Assembly: GCF_035982055.1 (NCBI RefSeq)
Contig: NZ_CP108427.1
Location: forward strand, 1,054,001-1,118,000
DNA length: 64,000 bases
Reading direction: 5' to 3'
Origin: Streptomyces sp. NBC_01288
GTDB taxonomy: Bacteria; Actinomycetota; Actinomycetes; Streptomycetales; Streptomycetaceae
Numbering within the stretch: position 1 is the first letter of the stretch; each line of letters opens with the position of its first letter. The translations under genes were made by a program, and so were the position numbers. Shown here piece by piece: positions 63,071 through 64,000 of the stretch. The notes under the pieces were generated by a model. The model saw nothing but the letters and a program-made list of their open reading frames with translations, ran no database searches and was not told the DNA's origin.

Positions 63071-64000
63071 ATGCATCGCCGTACCGCCCTCTCCGCCATA
63101 GCCGCGGCCGCCGCCCTCGCCACCATCACCGTCACCGGCTGCTCCGCCGACTCCACGGCCGCCGCGAAGGACGGCACCACGACCGTCACGCTCGCCCTGG
63201 ACTGGACGCCCAACACCAACCACACCGGGATCTACGTCGCCCAGGCCAAGGGCTGGTTCAAGGCCGCCGGGATCAACGTCAAGATCGTGCCGTACGGTTC
63301 GACCGCGCCCGAGACGCTGATCGCCAACCACAAGGCGGACTTCGGAATTTCGTACCAGGAGGGCATCACCACCGCGCGCGCGGCGGGCCAGGACATCACC
63401 TCCGTCTACGCCGTGACGCAGAAGACGGACGTGACGATCGCCGTGCGCGCCGACCGCGACGACATCACCACGCCGAAGGACCTGGACGGGAAGACGTACG
63501 CCGGTTTCGGCGCGCCGTACGAGAAGCCGCTGCTTCAGAAGGTGATCCAGAACGCGGGCGGCAAGGGCGACTTCAAGCAGGTCACCCTCAACACCTCGGC
63601 GTACGCGGCGCTTTACGCGGGCCAGGCGGACTTCGCGATGCCGATGCCGACCTGGGAAGGGCTGGAGGCGAAGCTGAGCGGCAAGCCGCTGAAGAACTTC
63701 CAGCTCTCCGACTACGGCTTCCCGGCGATCTACTCGACCCTCGTCGCGTCCTCGGACCAGTTCCTGAAGAAGAACCCGGAGGTCGCGAAGAAGTTCCTCG
63801 CCGCCGTCGACAAGGGCTACCGCTACGCCGCCGAACACCCGTCCCAGGCAGCCGACTTGCTCATCTCCGCGAACAAGAGCGTCCTCACCAACACCAAGCT
63901 GGTGAAGGAGAGCGAGGCGCTGCTGGCCAAGGAGTACTACAAGGGCACGGACGGTTCGATCGGCACGCAGAGCGCCGCACGCTGGCAGGCCTTCGCGGAC
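63071..64000 (+). CDS. ABC transporter substrate-binding lipoprotein, NMT1/ThiY-like (3' end outside window)
   Basis: The visible 310 residues begin with a lipoprotein signal (MHRRTALSAIAAAAALATIT, lipobox VTGC, Cys24) and continue as an NMT1-type binding protein: VTLALDWTPNTNHTGIYVAQ, KADFGISYQEG, and LDGKTYAGFGAPYEKP. The family binds thiamine pyrimidine precursors (HMP, FAMP) for import. ATG 63071 has AAGGA about 8 nt upstream. The gene runs off the right edge shortly before its expected end. Permease and ATPase genes are expected next. With the TPP riboswitch upstream it is most likely a thiamine-precursor importer. A sulfonate-type substrate cannot be excluded, given the leader peptide. 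Confidence 0.9.
   Translation, partial: MHRRTALSAIAAAAALATITVTGCSADSTAAAKDGTTTVTLALDWTPNTNHTGIYVAQAKGWFKAAGINVKIVPYGSTAPETLIANHKADFGISYQEGITTARAAGQDITSVYAVTQKTDVTIAVRADRDDITTPKDLDGKTYAGFGAPYEKPLLQKVIQNAGGKGDFKQVTLNTSAYAALYAGQADFAMPMPTWEGLEAKLSGKPLKNFQLSDYGFPAIYSTLVASSDQFLKKNPEVAKKFLAAVDKGYRYAAEHPSQAADLLISANKSVLTNTKLVKESEALLAKEYYKGTDGSIGTQSAARWQAFAD

Overview
The window looks like a stretch of a Streptomyces chromosome. The evidence is a very high GC content with strong third-position GC bias, frequent GTG starts, and typical actinobacterial families: a DUF397/XRE/ATPase trio, DUF574 and DUF5713 proteins, an Rpf-like LysM/M23 protein, an actinobacterial GlgA/GlgC pair, a monomeric isocitrate dehydrogenase and a CHAT/subtilisin/sigma module. 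I saw no tRNA, rRNA, insertion sequence or CRISPR array. The species cannot be named from the sequence alone.

Layout. 1-3.4 kb: a sugar ABC importer (permease cut by the window edge, plus a binding lipoprotein) divergent from a LacI regulator, with an inverted operator pair between them. 3.4-6.4 kb: a DUF574 methyltransferase, then a WhiJ-like locus (ATPase, DUF397, XRE regulator) with TGCAATTG repeats in its divergent promoter. 6.4-16 kb: secreted glycosidases GH29, GH20 and GH16, an amidase, a small peptide gene followed by a GNAT gene whose start lies in a hairpin, and a secreted alpha/beta hydrolase. 16-23 kb: a 5'-truncated FdhF/YdeP-like oxidoreductase with a 31-codon ORF upstream, a PhnZ-like HD protein, two SDRs (one with a zinc ribbon), a methyltransferase and a WS/DGAT acyltransferase. 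23-31 kb: GH92 mannosidase and PA14-GH2 glycosidase, then glgA-glgC. 31-48 kb: housekeeping and transport genes (FhuF-like, DMT transporter, Rpf/LysM/M23, gnd, NCS1 permease, ABC exporter, MscS, M1 peptidase, idh) with a frameshifted FGGY-kinase remnant and two repeat regions. 48-51 kb: a 28-nt tandem array, DUF5713, N-formylglutamate amidohydrolase and a P450. 51-60 kb: a protease-rich island (ECF sigma factor with coupled partner, subtilisin, TPR-CHAT protease, LuxR-type ATPase regulator, astacin-like metalloprotease). 60-64 kb: a frameshifted small gene behind a strong leaderless promoter, a rhodanese, and a thiamine-precursor operon led by a TPP riboswitch with two tiny ORFs.

How the genes work together. 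The glycosidases and sugar importer suggest foraging on fucose-, hexosamine-, mannose- and beta-glucan-containing polymers, with palindromic operators next to several genes. The 51-60 kb island combines three peptidase folds (clan CD cysteine, S8 serine, M12 metallo) with its own sigma factor and an ATPase regulator. This resembles a regulated proteolytic response or conflict system and is the best candidate here for an under-described system. The 3' thiamine operon appears to layer a riboswitch with small upstream ORFs.
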